Shown piece by piece: positions 13,979 through 21,084 of a DNA stretch of 27,709 nucleotides. The notes beneath the pieces are model-generated. The model was not told the origin of the DNA. It did not search any database and saw only the letters and a list, made by a program, of their open reading frames with translations. Every line of letters begins with the position of its first letter. The stretch's first letter is position 1. The stretch comes from a virus. The translations under genes and the position numbers were made by a program. The stretch is taken from IMG/VR virus record IMGVR_UViG_3300032331_000879, positions 1 through 27,709 of that record, one strand, 5' to 3'.

Positions 13979-14755
13979 TTATCGTACCACAAAATATAGA
14001 TTAAAGTATTTATCTCCGTTACTTTCGAGACCTCCACTAAAGTGGATTATAGGAAGATTGGCTAAGTCTTTTAGTTTATCATAAATGTTAACAAATGTCA
14101 AGTTCGACACATCTCTTGATATGTCTTTCAAGTACAGAGAGTTAAACTCAAGTTCAAATCCACGTTTACTGGTGTTCTCATCTTTTACTGATGCCGCTCT
14201 AGTAATTTTAGTCTTCTCTAAAAATTGTGGATATAAATTAAAACCACTTGCATCAATCAATGCTTTGTATTCACTTGCAGGTTTCAAATCATATCTAGTC
14301 ACTACAGAGTTAGACTTAACCCATTTGAATCCAAATCCAAAATTCTGTAGAGGAATTTCACAATAAACTTTATACTTCGCTACATCACCATCTGCTTCAA
14401 TAGCAAACATGATACAACTACAGTTCTTATATTCCGCCATTAATCTAAGAACATATTTTTCTGGAAAATTATATTTGCGAACAAGTTTAAGAACATCATT
14501 GATAGATGTAAAATTTTGTTTTTTATAGATGAAAACAATAACACGATCACGTACAAGACGTTCTTTGGTAACTTTAACAGAATGATGAATTTTGATTTTA
14601 TGCGCCTGCCAAAATTCACTCTGAAACTGATTCACAAACTCTTTAACGTGTGCGTTATCAGTCCTAACAGAGTCTATTGCTAGGTATTTTGGATTCAATG
14701 TGCTTAAGTCTATGTCGCCCAAGCCAGAATTAGTTATTAGAGGTTCCGTCTTCAT
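13979..14755 (-). CDS. Hypothetical protein between PhoH and the RecB-like nuclease
   Basis: 258 aa, overlapping the end of the phoH-like gene by 26 nt. There is no clear ribosome site before ATG 14755, so the exact start is uncertain. The sequence is soluble and mixed alpha/beta: a basic region near residues 50-80 (KIKIHHSVKVTKERLVRDRVIVFIYKK in the sequence), then CSCIMFAIEADGDVAKYKVY, and a C-terminal strand-rich part (IIHFSGGLESNGDKYFNLYFVVR). I recognise no family. Its position between two DNA/RNA metabolism genes suggests a nucleic-acid role, but this is only context. Confidence 0.75.
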   Translation of the reverse strand: MKTEPLITNSGLGDIDLSTLNPKYLAIDSVRTDNAHVKEFVNQFQSEFWQAHKIKIHHSVKVTKERLVRDRVIVFIYKKQNFTSINDVLKLVRKYNFPEKYVLRLMAEYKNCSCIMFAIEADGDVAKYKVYCEIPLQNFGFGFKWVKSNSVVTRYDLKPASEYKALIDASGFNLYPQFLEKTKITRAASVKDENTSKRGFELEFNSLYLKDISRDVSNLTFVNIYDKLKDLANLPIIHFSGGLESNGDKYFNLYFVVR

Positions 14756-15503
14756 GTTGTAGTTTCGCTAAAATATAATCTTTTACCAATGAAGAGCGAA
14801 CGATATCATCTACAGTAAATTCAATCTTTGTAAATGCTTTCATGTGATATGCAATATCAAAGAATTTGAGAATACCTGATACGTCATTCTTCTTCTTATT
14901 CAAGTCAGTTTGGCGATAGTCACCGCACCAAATAATCTTAGAGCGATAACCAACCCTTGTCATAACTGTATCTATCTCTTCGAATGTCATGTTTTGCATT
15001 TCATCTACAATGATGATAGCGTCATCAAATGACATACCACGAATGAATGATGTTGAAATGAATTCAATATGACCTTGTTCTTCTAATCTATCCCATGCAT
15101 CTTTGCGACCGAAAAGAGTGTCGCAGATTTGACGATATGGTTGTTGATAGATTTCCATCTTCTCATTCACATCACCAGGCAAATGTCCAATCTCTCTTGA
15201 TTGAACAGCAGAGCGTACTACAATAATTTTATCAAATGGATTTGATTTGTCCATCACTTCTTCGATTGCTTTGTATAGCGCACAAAATGTTTTACCTGTA
15301 CCTGCTACACCATGAAGTGCCACAAAATAGTCTCCACGTTTGTATGCATCGAAAAAGAGTTTTTGATTTTCTGTTAGAGGGTCAAATGTTTTTAAATCAT
15401 CTAGTCTGAGTCTGAGTGTGTTATTTACTGTTTTTGTTCTAGGGGTTTGTTGAAGTTCTGGTTCGGTGTTTGCCGCTTTAGATACAGCAGGTTTTCTTGC
15501 CAT
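14730..15503 (-). CDS. phoH: PhoH-family ATPase
   Basis: 257 aa from ATG 15503, preceded by AGAGGGCACC. An in-frame ATG at 15545 would add 14 low-complexity residues and has no ribosome site. The N-terminus is a disordered Pro/Thr/Lys region. The ATPase domain has Walker A VALHGVAGTGKTFCALYKAI, PFDKIIVVRSAVQSREIGHLPGD, Walker B DDAIIIVDEMQNMTFEEI and IIWCGDYRQTDL, the full PhoH layout. PhoH-like genes are common in aquatic T4-like phages. The function is still debated (RNA helicase/RNase partner), and regulation by phosphate starvation is not shown by sequence here. Confidence 0.93.
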   Translation of the reverse strand: MARKPAVSKAANTEPELQQTPRTKTVNNTLRLRLDDLKTFDPLTENQKLFFDAYKRGDYFVALHGVAGTGKTFCALYKAIEEVMDKSNPFDKIIVVRSAVQSREIGHLPGDVNEKMEIYQQPYRQICDTLFGRKDAWDRLEEQGHIEFISTSFIRGMSFDDAIIIVDEMQNMTFEEIDTVMTRVGYRSKIIWCGDYRQTDLNKKKNDVSGILKFFDIAYHMKAFTKIEFTVDDIVRSSLVKDYILAKLQHEDGTSNN

Positions 15504-15547
15504 GGGTGCCCTCTTTGTGGTTGTAGTATTTTTATGTGTACCCATTA

Positions 15548-15784
15548 TTAGAACGTGTTAACATCGCCTCTTGGATGTGCTTCTTTAGCCTTGGCAAGGA
15601 CTTCTCTAAATCCATTGTCTGGCTTTCGAATACCCAATCGGACTGGATCACCTAATGATGGGGCGCCTAGCATAACAGATTCATAGTGAGGATTTTGTTC
15701 TAAGAATTCCTCTCTATCAGCAATTTTAAAAAGTTTCTCAATTATTTCGCCGGTTTCACGATGGCGAAAGTTGTATGTTGGCAT
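15548..15784 (-). CDS. Conserved phage protein, FmdB-like N-terminus without cysteines
   Basis: 78 aa, ATG 15784 with GGAGTAAAGA before it. It begins MPTYNFRHRETGEIIEKLFKI, the fold start of FmdB-type zinc ribbons, but has no cysteine. The C-terminus GIRKPDNGFREVLAKAKEAHPRG is a conserved block that I recall from small proteins of T4-like aquatic phages. Function unknown. It overlaps the upstream gene by 29 nt. Confidence 0.75.
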   Translation of the reverse strand: MPTYNFRHRETGEIIEKLFKIADREEFLEQNPHYESVMLGAPSLGDPVRLGIRKPDNGFREVLAKAKEAHPRGDVNTF

Positions 15785-16331
15785 TCTTTACTCCGTATGA
15801 GAACCACTCTGGTGTTTCTCTGTTTTTCCATTTTGCAAAACTACTCTTATCATGTATATAGTAGTTTTGATACGAACGAATAGAATCATTCGTCACTTTG
15901 TATATATCTGGCATCGCAGGCGTAGGTTCAGTAAATGGAATGTCAGCAATGTTCTTTGGTGGCATATAAAGATACTTTGCATATTTTTCACACGCATGAT
16001 GTTTGCCGTATCGATGTGTATACTCAGCCATCAAGTGAGTCCACATCTGATACAACCACATGTAGTTTTGTTTGCTTGCACGAACCCATATGTTTGACGG
16101 ATGATTAACGTGTGATGCTTTCATCAAGCCGTATTCAATGATTTCGTTTTTCATGCGCCAACGCTGAATGTTACGATTGTTTGAAGTCTTGTCTATGTAT
16201 TTGTCACCATCAAGAACACGGTGTGCGGTAGACATGAGTTGTGCATACTCAATAATCATTTTAACAACATGTTTGTCTAAGTGCATTTCAGCACAGACTT
16301 TTGGTTCGTGATTCAAATAGAAGATGTTCAT
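15756..16331 (-). CDS. Conserved T4-like phage protein of unknown function
   Basis: 191 aa. It begins MNIFYLNHEPKVCAEMHLDK followed by HVVKMIIEYAQLMSTAHRVLDG, a strongly conserved block in aquatic T4-like phages. Later come HVNHPSNIWVRASKQNY, WTHLMAEYTHRYGKHHACE and a C-terminal FAKWKNRETPEWF. It is rich in His, Tyr and Trp, with several conserved-looking His residues, so metal- or nucleic-acid binding is conceivable. It is not convincingly related to DenV, although LMAEY occurs in both. It starts with an ATGA overlap on the upstream gene. Confidence 0.8.
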   Translation of the reverse strand: MNIFYLNHEPKVCAEMHLDKHVVKMIIEYAQLMSTAHRVLDGDKYIDKTSNNRNIQRWRMKNEIIEYGLMKASHVNHPSNIWVRASKQNYMWLYQMWTHLMAEYTHRYGKHHACEKYAKYLYMPPKNIADIPFTEPTPAMPDIYKVTNDSIRSYQNYYIHDKSSFAKWKNRETPEWFSYGVKNANIQLSPS

Positions 16332-16750
16332 AGTCTCTCAACAAGTATTTTTTCGCCTTGGTCTGTACCAAACGACATGTTATCATAGTATACACGAACT
16401 AGACCCTTTCGTGCAAGTGAAACACAGGTAACACATGCACCAAAGTAATTTACATTTTCGGTAATGTCTTCAATGGATTGGCTTGGTACACCTTCAGCCC
16501 GTGATAACATTTCTGTCATCAATACAATATCTTCCATGCCATCATTGAATTCACTATCACCTTCTTCAATGATTTCCGAAAGTACCTGTAAATTTTCATC
16601 AGATAATTTTTTAAAGAATTTACCCAATGATGTGTATGGATTACGCATCAACATCTTTGCTACTGATTTCGTGACTGGCAAAAGTTTATCTGATTCAATA
16701 ATTTTTTCCATACACGGATGTGAGTTTTCAAAGTCGATAGGGTCTTGCAT
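16328..16750 (-). CDS. Hypothetical protein
   Basis: 140 aa, soluble, mostly helical, acidic. The middle (LGKFFKKLSDENLQVLSEII, DGMEDIVLMTEMLSRAEG) is a predicted helical bundle. The C-terminal part has FGACVTCVSLARKGLVRVYYDN with a Cys pair. No family is recognised. The start codon shares TAATG with the phosphoesterase stop upstream. Confidence 0.75.
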   Translation of the reverse strand: MQDPIDFENSHPCMEKIIESDKLLPVTKSVAKMLMRNPYTSLGKFFKKLSDENLQVLSEIIEEGDSEFNDGMEDIVLMTEMLSRAEGVPSQSIEDITENVNYFGACVTCVSLARKGLVRVYYDNMSFGTDQGEKILVERL

Positions 16751-17667
16751 TAAATCTCCACGTATTTTAGTTTAAAGTCATCAGCACGATTTTCATAATT
16801 AATGTAGCCACGTGGATTGCAAACAACCCTAGTGCTACCAATCATGTAGTCAAATTCTTCGTGCGTATGCCCGTGAGTCCACAATTTGATTTGTGGATTG
16901 TCAAGAATGAATTGATCCAAACGGCTACTGTATGCACCATTCATTAACACTTCTTCTTTGTATCGAGGATGCGTAGATGCTTTGCTAGGCGCATGATGCC
17001 CAACAACAACATACTTGTTTGTATTCTTACCAAGCATATCAGTAGTCACTTGAATGTATTGTAACATTTTCTTGTGATCTTGTACAGTATCTTCTGGTGT
17101 GAATCTAGCAGGACGCTTATGAAATTCTGCCTGTTGAATTGGTTGTCCATTCTCATCTAACTTTACATTGCCATCAGCATCGTATGCATTGACCATTGTC
17201 TTGTATGATACCATTTCGGTGCTGTTTTGAATAATACGAAAATCATTCATCACGCCACGAATGTGTGCAAGTGTAACAGGGTCTTGTGCATTCATGTCAG
17301 TCCATAATGTACCACCAATGAATGTCACGCCATCAATCGTCACGTTCTCTTTGTCAAGAATGTGCAAATTTGGAATGTGTCCAAGAAAGTTTCGTAGAAT
17401 CGTAAACGTTTCTGCATAGTCACCGTGATAGTGTTCATGGTTACCAGCAACGTAAAGTACTTTTGGAAATTCAAAAGCGCAACGAGAAAAGAAATCAATG
17501 TAGCGTTCGCTTTTACCTTTTCCTATAATTCCGTATGGATCAGATTTACGGAAGTCAGCCGCAACGCAGATATCGCCAGACAGTATTAATACGTCAGCGT
17601 TTTCTTCGTTCTTTAAAATCAAGTCACCAAATTCAAGGTGAACATCGGATGCAATAGCAATCTTCAT
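16750..17667 (-). CDS. Calcineurin-like metallophosphoesterase
   Basis: 305 aa. All metal-binding motifs are present in order: IAIASDVHLEF (D-x-H), VLILSGDICVA (GD), VLYVAGNHEHYHG (GNHE), VVVGHHAPS (GH) and LWTHGHTHEEFDY (GHTH). A roughly 40-residue insertion between GNHE and GHH (around the segment NAYDADGNVKLDENGQ) looks like a loop. The family hydrolyses phosphodiesters or phosphomonoesters; the substrate is not predictable. It lies 9 nt downstream of a HAD phosphatase gene, so the two may act in the same nucleotide or repair process. Confidence 0.9.
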   Translation of the reverse strand: MKIAIASDVHLEFGDLILKNEENADVLILSGDICVAADFRKSDPYGIIGKGKSERYIDFFSRCAFEFPKVLYVAGNHEHYHGDYAETFTILRNFLGHIPNLHILDKENVTIDGVTFIGGTLWTDMNAQDPVTLAHIRGVMNDFRIIQNSTEMVSYKTMVNAYDADGNVKLDENGQPIQQAEFHKRPARFTPEDTVQDHKKMLQYIQVTTDMLGKNTNKYVVVGHHAPSKASTHPRYKEEVLMNGAYSSRLDQFILDNPQIKLWTHGHTHEEFDYMIGSTRVVCNPRGYINYENRADDFKLKYVEI

Positions 17668-17676
17668 TTTTTACTC

Positions 17677-18195
17677 TCAATCTGTATGAGGTGGGAGAAT
17701 ATAATCTTCACAATAGAATTGTAGTTTAGCAATAGTCTCATTTACATCTTTATGCAGTATAGCAATACCGCCAGCGGCTCCAAACGAATCAATTACGTCT
17801 GGAGTATCATCCACCAATATGGTTGTGGATCTTGCGTATTCGGCTTTCAATTTACGCCCAGGTACAGTATTTATTTTATATTCAATACCACGTTCGCAAA
17901 GCCATTGTGTCTTTTGAATTGTCACTTCGCTATGATACTTCATTCCACCGCTTGAAGTCAACATTTCAATTTCTATGTTTGGAATGGTTCGCACGTAAGC
18001 AAGCAATTCTTGCCCGCCAGGATTCCAATCTAGTGTAGCAAAGTTTTCACCTTCAATGAATTCAATCCAGTTACCAGAAAAGTTTCTTCTGTCTCTAGAT
18101 GAACCAGGACTTTCGCCAAAGAGTTCAAAGTAACGTCTTTCAAAACTACAAAGAACACCATCCATGTCGAGATATAGTTTACTTATTACACCCAT
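17677..18195 (-). CDS. HAD-superfamily phosphatase (5'-nucleotidase-like)
   Basis: 172 aa. Motif I is LYLDMDGVLCSFERRYFELF (nucleophile Asp and general acid Asp), motif II EMLTSSGG, a Lys region GRKLKAEYA, and motif III TTILVDDTPDVIDSFGAAGG. The small cap between motifs I and II fits 5'(3')-deoxyribonucleotidase-like phage HADs. Phosphatase activity on nucleotides or on DNA 3' ends is likely. The gene begins inside the last codons of a 40-aa membrane peptide gene. Confidence 0.87.
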   Translation of the reverse strand: MGVISKLYLDMDGVLCSFERRYFELFGESPGSSRDRRNFSGNWIEFIEGENFATLDWNPGGQELLAYVRTIPNIEIEMLTSSGGMKYHSEVTIQKTQWLCERGIEYKINTVPGRKLKAEYARSTTILVDDTPDVIDSFGAAGGIAILHKDVNETIAKLQFYCEDYILPPHTD

Positions 18196-18308
18196 ATAAT
18201 TAATCCAATAACAACCATAATTACAAAATACTCCATGAGAGTAAAGTGTAAAATCAATTTATAGAACCAGCCGTATCGCAATAATTTTTCATATAGTGAA
18301 AGTTTCAT
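18186..18308 (-). CDS. 40-aa membrane peptide
   Basis: The frame starts ATG 18308, coupled by ATGA to the stop of the preceding gene, and ends TAA 18186. MKLSLYEKLLRYGWFYKLIL is an amphipathic basic start, and the last 14 residues (EYFVIMVVIGLIIWV region) form a transmembrane helix. It fills the only gap between its neighbours. Function unknown; a small envelope-active or membrane-anchoring peptide is possible. Confidence 0.55.
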   Translation of the reverse strand: MKLSLYEKLLRYGWFYKLILHFTLMEYFVIMVVIGLIIWV

Positions 18309-18463
18309 TCTGACATTCTCGCAATTAAATTTTCTAAAACAGGTTCTATCTCAAAAACGGGAATGCTTGACATATACTGAACGTATCTTACAACGTCAGC
18401 ACCAGTCAAGCCTTGATCCCATGCTTCAAGGATGTATCGTTCTATTACGTCACGGTCATCCAT
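18305..18463 (-). CDS. 52-aa hypothetical protein
   Basis: The frame is longer, but ATG 18463 is preferred because TTGGAGTGAT precedes it and it avoids overlap with the winged-helix gene. It is acidic and helical (DDRDVIERYILEAWDQG, GADVVRYVQYMSS, PVLENLIARMSE). Function not recognised. Confidence 0.65.
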   Translation of the reverse strand: MDDRDVIERYILEAWDQGLTGADVVRYVQYMSSIPVFEIEPVLENLIARMSE

Positions 18464-18479
18464 ATCACTCCAATCATTA

Positions 18480-18947
18480 TCAAGTTCGAATATATGCTTC
18501 AGCAAACTGGCGGTCTTCAAAGTCCTCAACGTCTGTATCGATTTCATCTAACAGGTTGACAGGTTTCTTTGCAGAAGACTTTGCCATTGCATTCATAATT
18601 CCATCAAGAGAATCGCCAGCAGGCATAGTAACAGGAGTAACTTTCTTCGCTTTCACAGGCTTAGCCGCTTTAACAACGGGAGCCTTAGCAGTCTTAACTG
18701 CCTTCACTTTAGCGGGCTTTGCAACAGGTGCAGTACCAGCGCCAACGAGTTCATAACTTACAACGGTGCGACCATCACGATTGGAACGAACAGCAAAGCC
18801 CGTATTTTTCTTGATTTCCCACAGATAAGTAGAGAGTCGAGTCGCAACGATGCCGTCAATCGCACGAATGGTGCTAACTGGAACTGGCGCATTAGCGGCT
18901 TGCAAAACTTCAAAAATCTTTGTGTATTGTTGAACAGATTTAGTCAT
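18480..18947 (-). CDS. Winged-helix protein with a histone H1-like Lys/Ala/Pro tail
   Basis: 155 aa. Residues 1-70 read as a winged-helix DNA-binding domain (YTKIFEVLQAANAPVPVSTI, ATRLSTYLWEIKKNTGFAV, then the wing RSNRDGRTVVSYELVG). Residues 75-105 are a Lys-Ala-Pro-Val repeat tract (KPAKVKAVKTAKAP, VKAAKPVKAKK) like the tails of bacterial histone H1 homologs. The C-terminus is acidic (DEIDTDVEDFEDRQF). Such a protein may bind DNA without strict sequence specificity, or regulate transcription. It has its own promoter (18985-19013) with a palindrome between the two boxes, which could be its operator. That link is inference. Confidence 0.8.
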   Translation of the reverse strand: MTKSVQQYTKIFEVLQAANAPVPVSTIRAIDGIVATRLSTYLWEIKKNTGFAVRSNRDGRTVVSYELVGAGTAPVAKPAKVKAVKTAKAPVVKAAKPVKAKKVTPVTMPAGDSLDGIMNAMAKSSAKKPVNLLDEIDTDVEDFEDRQFAEAYIRT

Positions 18948-18984
18948 AATATAATTTCCTTAAAAAGAGTTAACTAAGAGATAC

Positions 18985-19013
18985 ATGGTAACACACCATG
19001 GGGTGTTTGTCAA
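18985..19013 (-). promoter_or_regulatory. Promoter with internal palindrome for the winged-helix gene
   Basis: On the - strand TTGACA (19013-19008), a 17-nt spacer and TACCAT (18990-18985). The spacer contains the imperfect palindrome ACACCCCATGGTGTGT (14 of 16 positions symmetric), placed where a repressor would block RNA polymerase. The -35 box overlaps the stop codon of the LPD29-like gene. Confidence 0.6.
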
Positions 19014-19423
19014 GCGGTAACAACAAAAGGTTTGTCCCATTTGCCAACGTTGATATGAGCATAGTAAGCGGTATCGAAATAATCCGTCATCGCATCGCTA
19101 CGGTCATAATAATCACCAGAGTAAATCGCAGTAACGATTTTGGTCATTAGTTCTTTTGCCTTACCAGAATAATGATCCTGATAATAGTAATGATTCACTT
19201 GGTCGTAACCAGTCGTATTGGGTTGAAAACCACGTGCCACTTGATAAGAGTCACGGCCGCAAGTTTCGTTAGCATTGGCAATAAAGTCAACAGGTGCGGA
19301 CTTGATTGTGCATGTAATAGAGAGACTATCGCAACGCAAGGAATACTTAACACCAGTGCCTTTAAGTGCGGCATCCAAGTTTGCTTTGATTTTCGCTTTG
19401 CGTTCTTGATTCATATAAGCCAT
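19010..19423 (-). CDS. LPD29-domain-like phage protein
   Basis: 137 aa from ATG 19423 (a TTG at 19429 is an alternative, since GGAG lies 4 nt before it). The sequence AYMNQERKAKIKANLDAALKG, SLRCDSLSITCTIKSAPVDFI and the C-terminal DYFDTAYYAHINVGKWDKPF match the pattern of large polyvalent-protein-associated domain 29, which appears alone in many phages and plasmids. Its molecular role is unknown; such domains are linked to DNA injected early. It begins 2 nt after the 57-aa gene and shares its promoter. Confidence 0.8.
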   Translation of the reverse strand: MAYMNQERKAKIKANLDAALKGTGVKYSLRCDSLSITCTIKSAPVDFIANANETCGRDSYQVARGFQPNTTGYDQVNHYYYQDHYSGKAKELMTKIVTAIYSGDYYDRSDAMTDYFDTAYYAHINVGKWDKPFVVTA

Positions 19424-19425
19424 GT

Positions 19426-19599
19426 TCAATTCACTCCATAAAAAATAGCATCTTCATCATACGAATACGATTCATACATCATCATATCGTGGTAAGCATT
19501 CATTGTATCAAGGAAGTCCTGATAAGTCAAGTCAATTTCCTCTTGCTGTTGGGTTAAAGCAACAGTCTGTAATTCAGCATTAATCAAATCAATATTCAT
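19426..19599 (-). CDS. 57-aa acidic hypothetical protein
   Basis: ATG 19599 with AAGGACTAATT before it, stop 19426. The first part is helical (MNIDLINAELQTVALTQQQE) and the second is rich in Tyr, Met and Asp (YHDMMMYESYSYDEDAIFYG). It is the first gene after the promoter at 19632-19660. No family is recognised. The strong ribosome site and promoter support it as a real gene. Confidence 0.75.
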   Translation of the reverse strand: MNIDLINAELQTVALTQQQEEIDLTYQDFLDTMNAYHDMMMYESYSYDEDAIFYGVN

Positions 19600-19631
19600 A
19601 ATTAGTCCTTAATCTCACAACCAACACCTTA

Positions 19632-19660
19632 AGTATCGCATGAAAACCACCACCTGTCAA
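19632..19660 (-). promoter_or_regulatory. Early promoter for the 57-aa and LPD29 genes
   Basis: On the - strand TTGACA (19660-19655), 17 nt, GATACT (19637-19632). Upstream, GCAACATT...AAAAAAG precedes the -35 box at nearly the same distance as in the promoter at 24438. The rest of 19600-19735 holds no gene. A C-rich stretch (GCCGCCCAAAACCGCCC) at about 19703-19719 resembles the terminator at 24502 but lacks its inverted half. Confidence 0.7.
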
Positions 19661-19735
19661 GTCTTTTTTCGGTAATGTTGCAAAAAAGAGACAGAATTAG
19701 GGCGGTTTTGGGCGGCTTTTCGATATAAGTTGATG

Positions 19736-20053
19736 CTAGAGTACATCCGAACCCTCAAAGTCGCCCAAACGGCGGTCTAGGGCTTCAAAATCAGCATCTA
19801 ATCTACTATGGAAAGAGTCTTCCCCATCATCACCCGAAACCAGCCAGTCGATCCTTTGCACATAAATTTGTGCCAATAAAAGTGACATTCTAGCAATTTT
19901 AAATTTTGCAATTGTTTCTGAAGAATAACCATAACCTTTTGTGTCTCCGTATTCGTTCACTTCCTCGGAATCATTGTCTAGGATAAGTTGTTCGATTTCA
20001 TCGGCCATGTGTCCGAGTTCATATTGTTTGTATTGAAAATGTCCGCCACTCAT
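19736..20053 (-). CDS. Conserved small phage protein
   Basis: 105 aa from ATG 20053, preceded by AGGAAGATAATT; the frame extends upstream but with no ribosome site. It begins MSGGHFQYKQYELGHMADEI, a block I recall from small phage proteins. A helical middle follows (AKFKIARMSLLLAQIYVQRI), then an acidic end (DDGEDSF, ALDRRLGDFEG). Function unknown. It is the last gene of the unit that begins at 22865. Confidence 0.75.
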   Translation of the reverse strand: MSGGHFQYKQYELGHMADEIEQLILDNDSEEVNEYGDTKGYGYSSETIAKFKIARMSLLLAQIYVQRIDWLVSGDDGEDSFHSRLDADFEALDRRLGDFEGSDVL

Positions 20054-20055
20054 AA

Positions 20056-20181
20056 TTATCTTCCTGTAATAAATCCCACAACAAAACCAAACGTTCGAAT
20101 ACACCAAACCTTGAAACGGAATCTTTTGTTTATACCATTTCGTTTGGACTCATCGTATCGATTACGCAATATTGGATTCAC
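20056..20181 (-). CDS. 41-aa basic membrane peptide with a GTG start
   Basis: GTG at 20181 overlaps the stop of the preceding gene (GTGA) and has a near-perfect ribosome site, CGGAGGAACCGT. The frame runs to TAA 20056. It starts MNPILRNRYDESKRNGINKR, strongly basic, followed by a hydrophobic FGFVVGFITG segment. It exactly fills the gap before the 105-aa gene. Function unknown; a basic, membrane-associating peptide. Confidence 0.65.
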   Translation of the reverse strand: MNPILRNRYDESKRNGINKRFRFKVWCIRTFGFVVGFITGR

Positions 20182-20378
20182 ACGGTTCCTCCGTAGTACG
20201 GAATCAGCAACTCTAAAGCGGCAATGAGTTTGATGTTGTTTGTAACATCTTCTGGATGCAAATATTTACCTTCTTTGAAATCTTCAAGTTCTTTTCGCAA
20301 ATATTTTAATTGATCCTTCAATACCAACAGAGTGATTCTGTCAGCAGTATCAAAATCAATCATAAGTCCGTTACTCAT
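20178..20378 (-). CDS. Conserved small phage protein
   Basis: 66 aa, ATG 20378 with GGAGTTGAATT before it. DTADRITLLVLKDQLKYLRK is a helical, coiled-coil-like segment, followed by YLHPEDVTNNIKLIAALELL and IPYYGG. I recall similar small proteins in many phages; no function is known. The helices suggest an oligomer or adaptor. Confidence 0.75.
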   Translation of the reverse strand: MSNGLMIDFDTADRITLLVLKDQLKYLRKELEDFKEGKYLHPEDVTNNIKLIAALELLIPYYGGTV

Positions 20379-20703
20379 AATTCAACTCCATAAAATTTGT
20401 TTCTTCAGGAAGAATTTCCATCACTAAAGTATCTTTACTTTTCTCAATCATATTCGTCAATACGCCATGTCCGTATCCGCTTGTACCATACAAACGTTTG
20501 TTGCATTGATATACTGAACCAGACGAACCTTCAAAATAATATGAATGTTTGTCTTCAGTAATTTTGGTCACTCCAGAATTTAACTGCCAAGAGTCACTAC
20601 CGAGATAGCCGCCATACCAACACGCAAAAATCCTGTAGTGAGATTTATTTTCTTTGTTAGTCAGTTTGACCATTAGCCATTTGTCTGGTGTGTAATCGCT
20701 CAT
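20371..20703 (-). CDS. Conserved phage protein
   Basis: 110 aa, ATG 20703 with GGAGTTGAAGA before it. It is strand-rich and aromatic: WLMVKLTNKENKSHYRIFAC, WYGGYLGSDSWQLNSGVTKI, YYFEGSSGSVYQC, LYGTSGYGHGVL. It is probably a small beta-barrel or roll. I recall homologs in other phages; the role is unknown. It overlaps its downstream neighbour by 8 nt. Confidence 0.75.
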   Translation of the reverse strand: MSDYTPDKWLMVKLTNKENKSHYRIFACWYGGYLGSDSWQLNSGVTKITEDKHSYYFEGSSGSVYQCNKRLYGTSGYGHGVLTNMIEKSKDTLVMEILPEETNFMELNYE

Positions 20704-20912
20704 TCTTCAACTCCGAAATGTGCCATAATCTGATTACGAACCTCATACTCGCCACCCTCATACAGATGACCAATGTCAGCGCATTCCCGCACAATCAACT
20801 CGGCGAACTTTTTGCAGAATGCAGAATTGGGTTCAATTCGATATTGTTGATCCGCTGGATATTCTGCTGTATCAAAAGCCTGTTCAGCAAGTTGTTTTAA
20901 TCGTTCGTTCAT
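20700..20912 (-). CDS. Conserved small phage protein, paralog A
   Basis: 70 aa. MNERLKQLAEQA...FAELIVRECADI...FGVEE is shared with the gene at 21081-21293 (MNERLKELKQQA...FAELIVRECMDI...FGVEE), so the two are tandem paralogs of a widespread small phage family of unknown function. There is one Cys in the conserved VREC. The first 29 nt overlap the end of the preceding gene, and its ribosome site is poor. Confidence 0.8.
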   Translation of the reverse strand: MNERLKQLAEQAFDTAEYPADQQYRIEPNSAFCKKFAELIVRECADIGHLYEGGEYEVRNQIMAHFGVEE

Positions 20913-21084
20913 CTTTTGTTTTCTTAATGAATAGTTGCGTACCAGCAGGAAGATTCTTAAACATCATTGGCACAGTTCGTTCGTCAGATTGATTGGTATG
21001 GACTGTATGCCCGTCCCATAATTGTCTAACTTGGGGGAACTTTTCTGTTCCTATCACTCCTGCTATTTCAAATTCTTCGTTCAT
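20884..21084 (-). CDS. 66-aa hypothetical protein between the two paralogs
   Basis: ATG 21084 with GGAGTTGAAGA before it, the same junction sequence as at its neighbours. The sequence (EEFEIAGVIGTEKFPQVRQL, TVPMMFKNLPAGTQLFIKK) is beta-rich. Its end overlaps paralog A by 29 nt. Family unknown. Confidence 0.65.
   Translation of the reverse strand: MNEEFEIAGVIGTEKFPQVRQLWDGHTVHTNQSDERTVPMMFKNLPAGTQLFIKKTKDERTIKTTC

Noticed and set aside
15504-15545. Upstream ATG of the phoH-like gene
   Set aside because: The extra 14 residues are low-complexity and without a ribosome site, while the ATG at 15503 has AGAGG at good spacing.
15756-16331. DenV-like pyrimidine-dimer glycosylase
   Set aside because: Only a short LMAEY string is shared, and the catalytic N-terminal Thr and the arrangement of DenV are missing.
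19703-19719. Terminator from the C-rich stretch before the promoter at 19632
   Set aside because: CCGCCC occurs twice in the same orientation, so no hairpin forms.
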